Below are positions 26,458 through 37,505 of a DNA stretch of 64,000 bases, one piece after another (the stretch's first letter is position 1; every line of letters begins with the position of its first letter). Source of the DNA: Lyophyllum atratum (Eukaryota > Basidiomycota > Agaricomycetes > Agaricales > Lyophyllaceae). The notes beneath the pieces are model-generated. The model was not told where the DNA came from. It did no database searches and was given only the letters and a program-made list of their open reading frames with translations. Location of the stretch: positions 1,364,001 to 1,428,000 of the forward strand of contig JACGCN010000007.1 of the NCBI GenBank assembly GCA_014905825.1, in the 5' to 3' direction. A program made the position numbers and the translations under genes.

Positions 26458-27892
26458 TTACTTTTTCACCTCCTCGCCGCCGAAGAACTTCTTTGCTCTC
26501 CCGACAAAGCCCCACCCAATCTGGTTCGCGTGACGGATCTCCACACCCAAATCGTCCGCGAAGGTCCACACAAGACCAGGGTTCTTCTGGAACCCACGAC
26601 CGACGAGGACAGCGTCGGCTTGATCCTTGTCCAGGATAGTCTGTGCGATCTGACCGCTGGTGATCTGGCCGACGGAGCCGACGAGGAGACCGTGGCCAGC
26701 GGGGAGCGAGCGCTTGACGTCCTCCGCGAAGCAGGCCTGGTATGCGGGGCCGCCCTTGACCTTCTGCGCGGGGTGGTTGCCCCCGGATGAGATGTCGAGG
26801 AAGTCGACGCCGTGCTCGTAGATGATGTGTGCGAGGCGGACGGTGTCCTTGGAGGTCCAGGACGGCTCGTTGGGCATGGTCTCTTCGAGCCAGTCCGTGG
26901 CGGATATCCTGAGGGGCGGCATGAGATTGGATTGAGGTGAAGACGAAGATGAAAATGGACGAACCTCAGGAACAGGGGCATGTCCTTGGGAATGACAGCG
27001 CGGATGGCATCGATGATCTCCACCGTGAGCCTGATACGGTTCTCGAAGCTTCCTCCGTACTCATCCGTGCGCTTGTTGCTTACAGGGCTCACAAACGAGT
27101 GGAGGAGGTACCCATGCGCGTTGTGGATCTCGATCACATCGATGCCAGCCTTGACCGAGCGCACAGCAGCGTCCGCAAAAGCCTGCACGACAGCCTTGAT
27201 GCCCTCCTTCGTCAGCTCCTTCGTAGGCGCCATCGTCACGTCGGGCTGGATCGCCGAGGGTCCCCAGACGTTGTCCGGCCACCCACCAACCTCCTCCGAC
27301 GACAGGGCGTCGCCTTGGATCCACGGCGCGGTGCCGGACGCCTTGCGTCCTGCGTGCGCGAGCTGGACGGCCATCTTCTGGCCTTGGGTGTGGGCGAACT
27401 CGACGATCTGGGCGAGGGGGGCGATGTGCTCGTCGGACCAGATGCCGGCGTCGTGGGGGGTAATGCGGCCCTCGGGCTGGACAGCGATGGCTTCGACGAA
27501 GGAGAGACCGGGTCCGCGGGTGAAGATGCCGCCGACTGTGGGGTTGGTTGTTAGCGGTCATGGTGAGGTAAACGCGGCTGGTAGGGAATGACGTACGGTG
27601 GACCATTTGCCAGGGCTGAATGAAGCCATCCTTCGAGGAATATTGGCAGAGGGGAGACAGCTGGGATGAAACGCATTCGATGAGTATGAGTTGTATGAGG
27701 TGGAAGGCAATCGGGGCGGCGTACCATTATCCGGTTCTGGAGCTCGACACCACGGATCTTGAGGGGTTGGAAGAGTTTGGGAACGGGCTTGCCGCTGGGT
27801 TGGGGGACCAGGGCTGTACCGGAAGGCACCACCTGGGCGGGCGTGAAGTAAGGGACATTTGGCGCGGGGACGTTCACGTTGTTGGGAGCCAT
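26458..27892 (-). CDS. NADH:flavin oxidoreductase / Old Yellow Enzyme (copy 2)
   Basis: The ATG at 27892 opens [20 protein letters not shown], nearly the same head as copy 1, then [17 protein letters not shown]. Exon 2 reads [20 protein letters not shown], differing from copy 1 exactly where copy 1 has [11 protein letters not shown]. The barrel contains [72 protein letters not shown] and [18 protein letters not shown]. It stops at TAA 26458-26460. Intron positions match copy 1, so the pair arose by duplication with inversion. It should be an FMN ene-reductase; the different exon 2 may change the substrate pocket or membrane-side loop. Confidence 0.92.
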
Positions 27893-28970
27893 TTTGGAGG
27901 AGGTAGGGTAGAGTTCCTTCCTCGAGAGCGCATCCTTTTAAACGTTGCTTAGGGAGCTGTCGGGATACCTGATTAGCCGAAAATTGAGGGATGCTGACTG
28001 TTCAGCGAAGTTCAGTGGTACAGTCAGCGAGCGCGGATATCGATCACAATCGCTTCACCCATCGGGAGGCCAAAGTTCAACCGTCGGCGAGAAGACCTGC
28101 CATTCAAAGGCATGTGGTCATATTCGCTAAATAAGATCAGGTGGGGGTTACTCAGCTGGTCAAGTGGACATGCTTCCGGCAGCTTCGGGATCAATGCCAA
28201 GTGTGCGCGGAATTCACATAACTCAAGCATGATGGAAGAAAGGCTCAGGAAAAAACTGTTCTATTCCAAATATAACAATAGGTTGATCTATTTGTAACAT
28301 ATCTACGTAGCATGTTTAGATAGAGCTGAGAATCCAAACATGACCGGATGCCATACCTGCTCTCCCCGAAATCCCTCAACACGAAGAAAATAACCACGAA
28401 GGTTACGGATGGTCCAAAAAGTGGGAGCACCAGTCCAAGAGTAGTCTGAATCGAGTTGCGTGGTCCCAAAGGACCACGAGCCACGAAGTGAACTGAAGGA
28501 CGCGCGATCTGCACTGGGACGTGCACTGAGTGCAGTCTAATCAGATGAGGATCGCGCGCCCGATCTCCACGACATTTCCCAAGGCCGCGCCCCTTCATAC
28601 TCTCCCCGATGAAGGATCTTAGAGCAGAAGGAGGGGCGCGCCGTATTTCTGGTACGTCGTTCGGCGTATTACAGCCAGACCCCGCAAGAGTCGTTCGAGG
28701 GAGATTGAAATACTCAGACCTTAGCCCGCTCACGAATGAAGATATACACCACGAAGGGATATCTTGTGCGGAGTGAGCATCGTGGCTTTTGGACTGGTGC
28801 TGAAGGGGGAAAAGAAGTTTTCAGTCCGCTTTATAATCCCTGGGTCATGTCCCAAAACAAGCACAAATTGGATGGATCCGAGCGGATCGGACGTTCACTC
28901 AACGAGTCTCAGTCAGGACAAATCGTTGAGCAGATCGCTATTTTACATGATGTGCTCTAACCTAGGTACT
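27893..28970. other. Intergenic region with an inverted repeat
   Basis: A minus ORF at 28245-28733 lacks any recognisable domain. The only clear structure is the nested inverted repeat at 28501-28558. The right end abuts the 3' end of the DUF3455 gene. Confidence 0.4.
28501..28558. repeat. Nested inverted repeat
   Basis: CGCGCGATC at 28501-28509 pairs exactly with GATCGCGCG at 28550-28558. Inside it, CTGCACT (28509-28515) pairs with AGTGCAG (28529-28535). It could form a cruciform or RNA hairpin; no function is known. Confidence 0.6.
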
Positions 28971-29888
28971 TTAAAGAGAAGCACCCATAAGCCCTAAAGA
29001 TTGACCATAAGCCTGAGTAAATCCGGACCAAGGAAAAGACATTGAGTTGACTTACAGTACTTCGAGACGTATTTGACAAAAACGTCTTTGTCAGTTCCGA
29101 ACTTGCACTACCACAAAGTCAGATACCGAATGCAAGATATTACACATGTCACTCACAGATGCGGGAGGTTGTCCACCACGGGTGTCGACACGGTAGACTT
29201 CAGCGGCCAAGGAGCCGGTCACAGACTTCAAATGGACCCAGTCGATGTCCTGTTTTCCGGTTGGGGCAGCGAGGCCGGTGACCTTCGCCGCGACGACATA
29301 GGCTTTGGCATTGCCCTTAGTCGCGCCCTGCGACGTGAAGTCCCATTTAGGGCTCGCACCTGTCCCTGTGATGGGGTTAGGGACGTAGTAGTGTTGGCCT
29401 TAATGACGAATGACATGAGCACACAGTTCAATGTGAGGCGAAGTAGATGGCTTACCAAGGATAGCGGCCGAGTCGGAGCCGTGGAGGCTGGCAATGACGG
29501 ATTGCGGGGTAATCACTGGAGGAACGAACTTCCAAATAGCGTAGGCAGTGTCTGCGATACTCGAGAAAGCAGGACTATTGTAGAGGCAGCCGATGTCAAA
29601 TAGCTCAGCGACTGCGCCGACATTTCTGAAGGAAATGTCAGCTTTTCATCACGTAGTAGTGGTCGTCATCATGACTTACGTATATGTTCCGGCGCTGCTA
29701 CAGGTGTAGTTTTGCGTGCCAATAGCGACCCCGACATATGAGGGCTTGCTTGTGGGTGCCGCAAGCGCGGTTTGGCCTGCAGGGAAGGCGATGGTGGCCT
29801 TGGAGATATCGCAGGAAGCACGCTTCTCGCTGGGGACTGCGAGGGCGGACGATGCGAGAGCAAGGGTAATGAGTGTGGTAGCCAGCAT
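28971..29888 (-). CDS. Secreted DUF3455-family protein
   Basis: The ATG at 29888 gives a clear signal peptide (MLATTLITLALASSALAVPS). The mature part starts near KRASCDISKATIAFPAG, followed by VGVAIGTQNYTCSSAGTYT, the conserved core of DUF3455. After introns come VGAVAELFDIGCLYNSPAFS and QHYYVPNPITGTGASPKWDF, then KGNAKAYVVAAKVTGLAAPT, IDWVHLKSVTGSL and VYRVDTRGGQPPASC, ending KYVSKY. A last 62-base intron (28994-29055) would add WLMGASL before TAA 28971-28973; reading past the donor is the alternative. These ~250-residue fungal extracellular proteins have no established activity. The gene appears intact. Confidence 0.85.
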
Positions 29889-31667
29889 TTTAGCTTTTGT
29901 TGCGCAAGAGACTAGTAGTAGGAAGTACTGAACGTGGGCTATGGATCAACGCTTGTCCATGGCGGTTTTATAGGAAGGGACGGTCACTATATTTTTGAAC
30001 GGGTGAAGAACCTCTGATAGATGTCATGACCAACCTTCAAAGCTTCAACACCCGGAGGCGATGATTTGTCACTTTCAAGTTAACTTTATGTATGTTGGTG
30101 GGCGCGACGTAGTGCCCCATGGCAACGGCCGGGACGCGCGTTGTTGTAAACCCTTGTCACTTCAGACCATCCAATGACCCTGCAGGAAACAAGTTAGCGA
30201 AGGCAAGAGACAAGAATGCAGCATGGAATTCAGGTTCCAAGGCCGTGCGAGCTCATTGATCTGTCGATCAAACAGTGAACAGATCCGCGACGTAGATGGG
30301 GATGTCAATCCAAGAACCAAAAATAGGACCTCGTCCTCAACTTTTGACATAGACACTCACCGACCGACAGATTGAGCCTGAAAATTGTTCTTCTTCATTC
30401 TCAGATGCTGATCATCAACAGCCATTCAGCGGCGCGGCATGAGAGGCAGAATGACACAAGTATCTGTGGTTTTCACTTACAATACATGTGCGCGATTTTT
30501 GGGCACAAGCCCCGATCACTGGTCAGTTCCATCTGCAATCTGTCCTATTCCCGGTGTCCGATACTTCAAGTTGCCATCATAGACTATCATTGAATAACGT
30601 AAGATCGTGTTCGCCTCGCGGGGTTGACCTGTGTAGACTTGTCTCTTGTGGCAGCTTATAGCAGTGCGTCGTATAGATCCAAAGCCAGGCAAAGTCAGGA
30701 CTTGTAGGTCCTTACAGAATTCTATTCGCAAACTTACTTCACGGTCTCGAATACAAGCAAAGAAGCCTTGATTGAGATGGGGACTCAGTCTATCGAATCT
30801 CTCTGAGCCTGGAGGAAGGACAAAAGAGCCCCTGGTGATATGCAGGTTTCATCTGGATCAAATGAAGGCCTTCAATTTTTCCGTTGCCCACGGCTTCAAG
30901 AAAGCGTGAAACCGACCTTCAACGTTGATACAGCCAAGTGCCGGTGCCATTTCGATGACAGACAAGTGCTCAGCGAGTCAATGCAAGCAATCCAAGCAAT
31001 CCAAGTTCGTTTATCAACGTCAGGTGGCGCTACAGCGTGGAGCATGTAATGACATTCGAACGAGATTGGGAAGGGTGATCGGCCATGGGAGGTCATGGCC
31101 GTAATTTGCCAGTGATAGTTGAAAGCGACACATCTACAGAACGTTCATGCTGGGAAAGACGCATGATGATGGTCGTCGTGTAAATGGCGAAGAAGGAGAA
31201 TAGAGTAGCTTTCGAGAAACCACAAAACAGACGCTTGACAGAAGGTGCGAAAAGCACTGCGATGCTTTGATACATCCAACCTTGTGATCCACCATTAGCT
31301 AGGTATCCATACAGGCCTGAAGAAGGACGGTGAAAATGAGAGCTTGGTTGGAGATGATAATGTGGTAGGCAGGCTCAAGGCAAGCTCAAGGTAAACTTGG
31401 GGGTTGAACAAGGTTGCCCGTCAAATATTTCGGAACCGAAGCTGGCGGAAAGATCGGGCCGGTCACCCATGGCCTCGGGCAGTTGAACTGGCGCTCGTGG
31501 CAATTGACGTTGTACAGTACGTGCTACGTACTTACAAGCTCATATTACGCACACACGCACGCATACGCGCGTGGAGGACGCCTTCATAGCCCCCTTATCC
31601 GACAGCCACCCCTGCATCGGCTCACTGGCAAGCGCTTGATTAGACTCGAGCCGAGAGATGAAGCTCT
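29889..31667. other. Gene-poor region
   Basis: Only short ORFs on both strands, none with a domain or signal peptide that I trust. A TTTTATAGG element near 29968 lies upstream of the DUF3455 gene on its strand and may be its TATA box. The rest shows nothing. Confidence 0.35.
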
Positions 31668-31977
31668 ATGGTTTACCGTTTTTCCCTAGCACTCTTTCTG
31701 CTTCTCCACGCCTTAGTGGGTGTCGCATCTCTGCTGAAGATTCCAGCACCCAAAAATCTCCTGCCGATGACTTCACACCTGCAGAAACCCAGCGAAACGA
31801 ACAGCGTCAGGCACTTGGCATGCCCCCCATTCCCCCGAGAGCCTTGAAAAGGAAGAAATTCGCGAAGAAGATCTCGAAGGAGGAGATCTCTCAAGTTGAA
31901 ATGAGTACGTTCAACACAAGAAAAGCTTTGTTGACAACTTAGCTCGACCTTTGGCACACAGCGCCCCTGCGAGCTAG
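31668..31977 (+). CDS. Small secreted basic peptide gene with disrupted frame
   Basis: The ATG at 31668 gives a strong signal peptide, MVYRFSLALFLLLHALVGVA. The frame then runs into unrelated sequence. One base over, the frame reads AEDSSTQKSPADDF, then ETQRNEQRQALGMPPIPPRA and a dibasic stretch LKRKKFAKKI. The ETxxxxxRxALGMPPxPPRAL pattern is common in Agaricomycete small secreted proteins, and the signal-peptide end VAS plus AEDSS would make a natural cleavage site. A 38-base intron from 31905 would then give a tail ending SAPAS at TAG 31975-31977. I infer a ~90-residue secreted peptide whose frame is broken near 31725-31735. Function is unknown. Confidence 0.4.
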
Positions 31978-33354
31978 GCAGTATGGCAATGCCGTCAGAA
32001 TCTGCCGCGAGATCTTATCCACTAGTAACCCAGGACTTCGATCGGCTATATCGCCATCCATGAAAATAGTATCACTGGATCGCTCCTCGGTTATCTCAGC
32101 AACCATAAACTGGTCCCTAAAATCGAGGAAGCCACCAAGTATAGCTAAGCTATACGACATCAGGGGATCCAGACGCTCCGATAGAGATACTCCTTGAAGC
32201 GCTCTACCACCAGTTCAAGATCCCCTAAAACCCCGCCGCGATAGGGTACCAAGGTTCGTATGTGTATCACGACTGACCTGTATGGGCAATCGCTCGGGCT
32301 TGGGCTGAGAAAGTACGTGCTCGTGGCATACCTGCAGAAAGGGCATCACTAACACCGCAACTTGTGGATCGCTCAGCTTCCACCTCCCTCGCCATACAAG
32401 AAAAGTATCGGTTGACCTGTTGTTCGACAGCTGTATCTGACGATGTTCCATTTCGTGACCACCATACAGCGTGTTACCTCGAGACAGATATCGTAAGTTA
32501 AACTTGAAGCTGTCAATCTTCTATAGGATGTGAAGATCCCCTCATCACTAGTCGCTAGTTCTCTATAGACGCATGTTTTGGCGACATTGAGATTGTGTGG
32601 GTCAACCCAGATGGAAGTCGGTATTTTCCTTGAATGATGCCTTACTTCACATGGTATTTACTTTACACGGGTCGCCCGCTGATACAAATTGCACTGTATT
32701 ATACCGGCGATCTTTCTTAGTTTCGAGGATATCTTTCCGAGCATTCATTCTCGATGGTGCGTCTCTGCACACCTTGGAATAGCTTCTGTCTAAGTCCCGG
32801 CGGGCAGGTGTGCAAATGGCTACATGGTTCGGACCTGTGATAATATTGAAGACCGAAGCCTTGGGGTCCAGCTTCGATGTTCTTAGCATCCTTCCAACAT
32901 CACACACAGGATCTTGCCGCTCCGACATAGTGACTGGTCCGATCATTGTAAGGCATTCCTTGTGCTTCAGTGTTTCTGATGATGATCGCACTTCTCTTTG
33001 TGCAAAGCTGAGGGTGCCATATATCATATCCAACAACTGCGCAAGTAATATTCTTTTTGGAACTTGTATTTTTGTGCGTCCCTGCTTGCCCTAGGCAGGT
33101 AACTTCAGAACATTTTGCTGAACAGTAATGATGATCTTTGGATCAAGTGGAGCATTATTGAATATTGAGTTCACGCCCTAGTCCAGCTGCTTCGATATCA
33201 TCTTTTCCGCTAAGTATTGGCCCTCTGGAATCATATGCTGGGGATGTTTGGGAGGCAGAAGCGTCGCGAGACCGCCCAGTGAGCAGACTGAGGTGCTTGG
33301 GATGAGGAACCCCCCATTAAAGTTCTGGGGCTCTAGTGTTGATGTAAATACGTA
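31978..33354. other. Gene-poor region
   Basis: A minus ORF at 32647-33036 is the longest but has no recognisable features. I see nothing that I would annotate. Confidence 0.35.
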
Positions 33355-35462
33355 CAAGATGGTCAAGAATGGGTTCTGGAACAAATGACAATAAATGTAG
33401 ATCGATGTTGCTACAGATGAAACCTAGTGATACAATGTACTACTACTACTACAAGATGGATGACTTCATTCCCCTCCTCCGATGACTCTACAAATATCTC
33501 CTCCGGTCCTCCCTTCCCCTCCCCATTCTACAAGGACTTCTGGCAGATGATGTACAATAAACAATAGATATGCGCAGGTGGCTGCGATTAATAGCGGTTG
33601 GCGAGGTCGAGAGCATTAGGACAGTGGTGAGCAATGAATAACTGGGTACGAATACAAGCTAGAAGATATCAATGAGCCCGTGCGCCACGAGACAAGGCGA
33701 AATAAACGTACCGGGCGCGTGGTGCAGAGGGTTACTTGAGGGGGCATTCAGCATCATGGCTGCCGCCGCACAAGCCACAATAGCAGCATCAGAGGGCGCC
33801 GCGGACTTTGTCTCTCATGTTGGCGGCCGCCTCCTCCGATCAATTGTCGCATAACCTTTGGAAGGTCCAACCTGTCGAAAGAAGGGTCAGTGGGTCGTTT
33901 CCCTCACCAGGATGTGGCGTCTCGCACTGTAGTTCTGGGGAGACTGTGGGCTAAATTTTCACGCAAGATATCAGCGAGATGGCCCCCAGCCGCTGAGTAG
34001 GGCTCACCGTTTGCAGCAGGTGTACTCGCAGTAAGGGCAGTCGGGGTGGTGTGTGGGACTAGACGTGCACCAGCGATCATGACATAAGATCTATGACTCT
34101 CGAGTAAAAAACCTGGTGCATCTACAACGACTCGTTCTTACCATCTTGCTAGGCTGCGAGCGCAAAATCAGCATCTCTGTCGGCCAAGGCCCGTCATAAG
34201 GGACTTACCTCACTGTAGACATGAGCACACAAGGCGAACTTGTGATAGACTCTTCCACAAAACATGAGACCCTGTGTAGGAGGGATAAGATAAGGCTTAC
34301 TGTGACCAGTGGCACATGCTGGGATAGATGGATTTCGAGAGGTGGGGTTCCAAGGAGATGTTGAGGATATCGAGTTGGAGCTGAAGTTTTGTTCAGCATT
34401 GGACCTTTATACACTGTCCCAGGATTTCATTTGATGGAACCTAGATCTATTAGGTTATGAATCTGGTCATCACGACTCACCCCCTCACATTCTTCCACGA
34501 CGCATCGACAATTCGGGATCAAGAAGCTAAGGGCAAGCTAAGGGTCTAGAGCTTGTTGAAGCTGAATTTCGACTCATCTGCACAAACTGTGGGTCCCAAT
34601 GTCGATATAAGTCGATATTGCGCTGCGTCGATCGTATTGTCACGGCGGTCGTAGGTAGATTGCGAATCTTGCGTTACGCCACACTAACTCTGATGACCAG
34701 AAGATTCACAACCTAACAGAGCTGGGTTCCAATAATTATTGATAGGTGTTGATCCCGTAGTCGGTAAGCCACTCCCTCGCTGCGGGTGCTGATATCTTGA
34801 CCCTCCTCCTCCTATATAACTCATAATGACGCGCCGATCCTCCTTCCTGCCCGGATGGCATATGGAGTAAGATCTTGATGATCAAGGTGAAGGAGCCTGG
34901 CGGTGCTGTTCTTCGGACTTTCGAAATCTCATCTTTCTCCTCAGGTACGTATCGTCCTCTCAAGGACATAATGCGTCTCTAGCCACACAGGTGGTTCAAA
35001 CCAAAAGCCAGAGCATGTTGCGGAGTCCTTCTCGAACGTGTCCCGTAAGATGCGACAACGAATATGTGTTCTTCGAGACACCCTTAAGTACTATGGTAGC
35101 GAAGACGGTTATCCGAAAGGTCGCTCACATGTAGGCACTTCCGCATGAAGTTCCGCTGCCAAGAAATGGGGTAGTAGTACCGCAGCAGTCTCGATCGTGA
35201 TCGGGATGATCATGATCGCCGTCCTTCTCAAACTTACCAGCAACGTACATATCACAGATTTGGAGAGCACACGAGGATGTGGTGATTGCTCCGAGTCTTG
35301 AGTCAAGATGCGTCTGCGAAGGCGGGATAACAGTATAGGGACCTGGGAAGCCATCCTCAGATGACACGCACGACCTGATCACAAGGGTACTGGACACGAG
35401 GTATCTTGAGTCAGGATGCGTTTGCAAAGGCTGAACGTGCGCTGATTTGAATCAAGTTGCAC
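33355..35462. repeat. Dispersed duplication, copy A
   Basis: This segment matches 51109-52824 in the same orientation, in blocks with small gaps. Shared blocks include AAGATGGTCAAGAATGGG at the left edge, the CTACTACTACTACAAGATGG region, GGCTGCGATTAATAGCGGTT, GTGGGTCCCAATGTCGATAT, CGGCGGTCGTAGGTAG, and TCTTGAGTCA at the right end. Copy A is longer by about 400 bases, mainly at 33900-34500. I saw no terminal inverted repeats, LTR or transposase, so it looks like a duplicated locus, not a recognisable transposon. Confidence 0.85.
33732..33860 (-). pseudogene. Degenerate copy of the small Cys-rich ORF (copy A)
   Basis: The minus strand reads CCYCGLCGGSHDAECPLK and a stop at 33732-33734, aligned with CCHCGCRGSHSSDCPFK of the copy B ORF at 51472. 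Immediately upstream there is an in-frame TGA where copy B has CAA, and several bases are missing, so no comparable start is reachable. It is probably non-functional unless an unseen splice supplies a new N-terminus. Confidence 0.45.
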
Positions 35463-35567
35463 ATACTGATTGGGTTTGTATTGCTCCGTTCGACACTATC
35501 ACTTCACTAGACGCATCAACGGACGAGCAACTGCGTGAAGTCATTCTATTTTTGTTCTTCAAGGGTA

Positions 35568-37242
35568 TCAACAGATAGCTAAGAAAAGTAAGGGCACAGC
35601 CAATAATAGGACGATGACATGTCCCGCCAGCGTCCAATCGACCCAGAACCACATGCGAAGGACAGCCCCGAGCGGGCCTAGGGTGCTTTTAGGCTTGAGC
35701 TCTTCCATCTTTTCCCCGACCGGGGAGGGTATGGCTGCTAAGCGTCTCATCTCGACGATATACCAAGCCATGTTAATCCCAGCACCCACAAGCGGTACAG
35801 TCGGCAGAAAACGCCGGATTTGCGACCAAGCAGTGAGGTCAGGCTCGGCCCGGAACGGAGAAGACCAGCCGGGATCTAAGTATGATTGGGCGCCTGCTAA
35901 CTGTCGTTGCTTCAGGAGGCGAGGCAGATCAGGGCAGAGAACCGAACCCCTGCCTATTCCCAAAAGATGGGCATGTCGCGAAGTAAGGGCGGTGTGAAGA
36001 AGCTCCGGTGTTCGGAGGCCTCCAGTCAAGAGGATCAGGGGCAAACGTGCGGAAGGTGCGGAGGCTCGAAGTGACTCTAAGTTGTCCATTGCTGCTTTGG
36101 AGAAACGAGAAAAAAGTGCTTGCCGTGGGGAGCTGGTGGTCATGAATTCTGTAAGGTAATCATTGTCAACGCGTGCGACGCCTGAAGTGACAGGGTAGCT
36201 CACCAGGCTTCTCATAGTCCCCACCGCTTACTTCTATGAAATCAACTTCACCCCAGAGGGCGATGGCTCGAAAATGGTCTAGGATACGGTCACTTTTATC
36301 CACCTCGTCAGAAACAGCGTAATCCGCTGCATTGAGCTTGATGCCGAGGATGAAATCTTTTGCGACGACTGCCCGGATGGCGGAAACGACGCGATGCAGT
36401 AATCGCAGCGCGTTGTCTGGACTAGCAGAGTAGTCATCGGTGCGTTCGTTGGACTATTGGAACTATTTAATATGTGGTTGACTGATTGAAGCGACTGAAC
36501 ATCACCGTTGGCGAAATGAATTGAGCGAGAAGGTCTGGAAGCTCTGGACTCAGTTCAGCGACAAGCTTACGACTTATTCAAGCGGTACTCACAACCGTGC
36601 GCAGCATGTAGTTGAACTCCGTCGAACCGTGACTCCGAAGCCACAATAGCACCTTTCACGAAGGCTTCGACAAGGTCGTCAATATCTTTGACGGACATCG
36701 GGAGAGGTGTCTGAAATGCGAGGGCATGTAATGTATCTGTAAGCCAACCAGACTCCTTCGCCTTGACTCTAATGGAACTTGGGGCGAAGGGTCTTTGGAA
36801 AGGGTAGCGTCCACCGATAAAGTTGGTTGACTGACGCCCCGCGTGGGATAGCTGCATGACTTTGAGCCCTCCTCGCCCGCTGGATCCTTGCATAGAGGAG
36901 ACCCATTGCTTGAAGGGCCGCAGAGACTCCTCCGAGAGATCCCGAGGTAAGATAATATCGCGTCCAAGTGTGAGATGTGTGTTGGAGACCTGAACGTTGC
37001 CAGTGATAACCATGCCCCAGTCGAACTCGGCCCACTTGGAATATAGAGAGTAGTGATGCTTGTTTGGTGGTCCACCTGTGAAACCAGCTAGATGTTCATA
37101 CATTGCAACCTAGGACTTGGTAAGAGTTTGAATGGGCAGAGTTCGCGCAACCGCTTACCTTGACGAGTCTATTTTGAAGGCTGCGACCGCAGGGGAGCGT
37201 GATTGCGGAGAAAACTCCATCTTGGGCTGCTACATCCTCCAT
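35568..37242 (-). CDS. OYE-like NADH:flavin oxidoreductase with C-terminal membrane segments
   Basis: The ATG at 37242 opens MEDVAAQDGVFSAITLPCGR and SLQNRLVK, then AMYEHLAGFTGGPPNKHHYS. Barrel motifs are WGMVITGNVQVSN, KVMQLSHAGRQSTNFIGGRY, RFDGVQLHAAHGC, FISPTSNERTDDYS and VDFIEVSGGDYEKP. The FMN phosphate end is APSARLPLILLTGGLRTPEL with AHLLGIGRGSVLCP. It differs from the pair at 24.9-27.9 kb in having HAAHG rather than HNAHG. After the barrel come two hydrophobic segments, TVPLVGAGINMAWYIVEM and AGHVIVLLLAVPLLFLAI, ending at TGA 35568-35570. This larger OYE subtype with a membrane tail probably reduces enones at a membrane. Confidence 0.85.
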
Positions 37243-37505
37243 AGTGGTTTGGCGGTACTCTGTCTAGCCTAGCCTCGTAATGAATACTGCCATGGCAGAC
37301 GGTGAGGACGGTGACCGGTCGCGTGAAGTTTTTCGATGTCCGCGTTGTAGCTGTTTACATTGTCTGATTCACTCTTCCTCTAATACCCTCACCTCGGGTT
37401 ATCAGACGCTCTTAGGCCTGGGCTATATCTTCGTGTAACCCGCAACTAAACCTGCGGGCGTTCCAGCATTGCGGCCCTAGGGCCTAACTAGACGACGGTC
37501 AACCG

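Noticed and set aside
26466..27374. A 302-residue minus-strand ORF
   Set aside because: Its first half is the real OYE exon; the second half is a read-through of the last intron in the wrong frame (Ser/Arg/Thr-rich). The spliced model to 26458 keeps the barrel motifs.
26937..27591. Two ~200-residue plus-strand ORFs
   Set aside because: They are antisense shadows of the OYE copy 2 exon, rich in Asp/Leu/Val or Ser as expected from complementing coding DNA.
28855..28895. Resemblance to 44841-44890 (GCACxAATTGGATGGA)
   Set aside because: Only about 16 bases match with one difference and flanks do not align; could be chance or a very small relic.
33355..35462. Copy A as an LTR retrotransposon or MITE
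   Set aside because: No terminal repeats, target-site duplication, reverse transcriptase or transposase seen; kept as a dispersed duplication.
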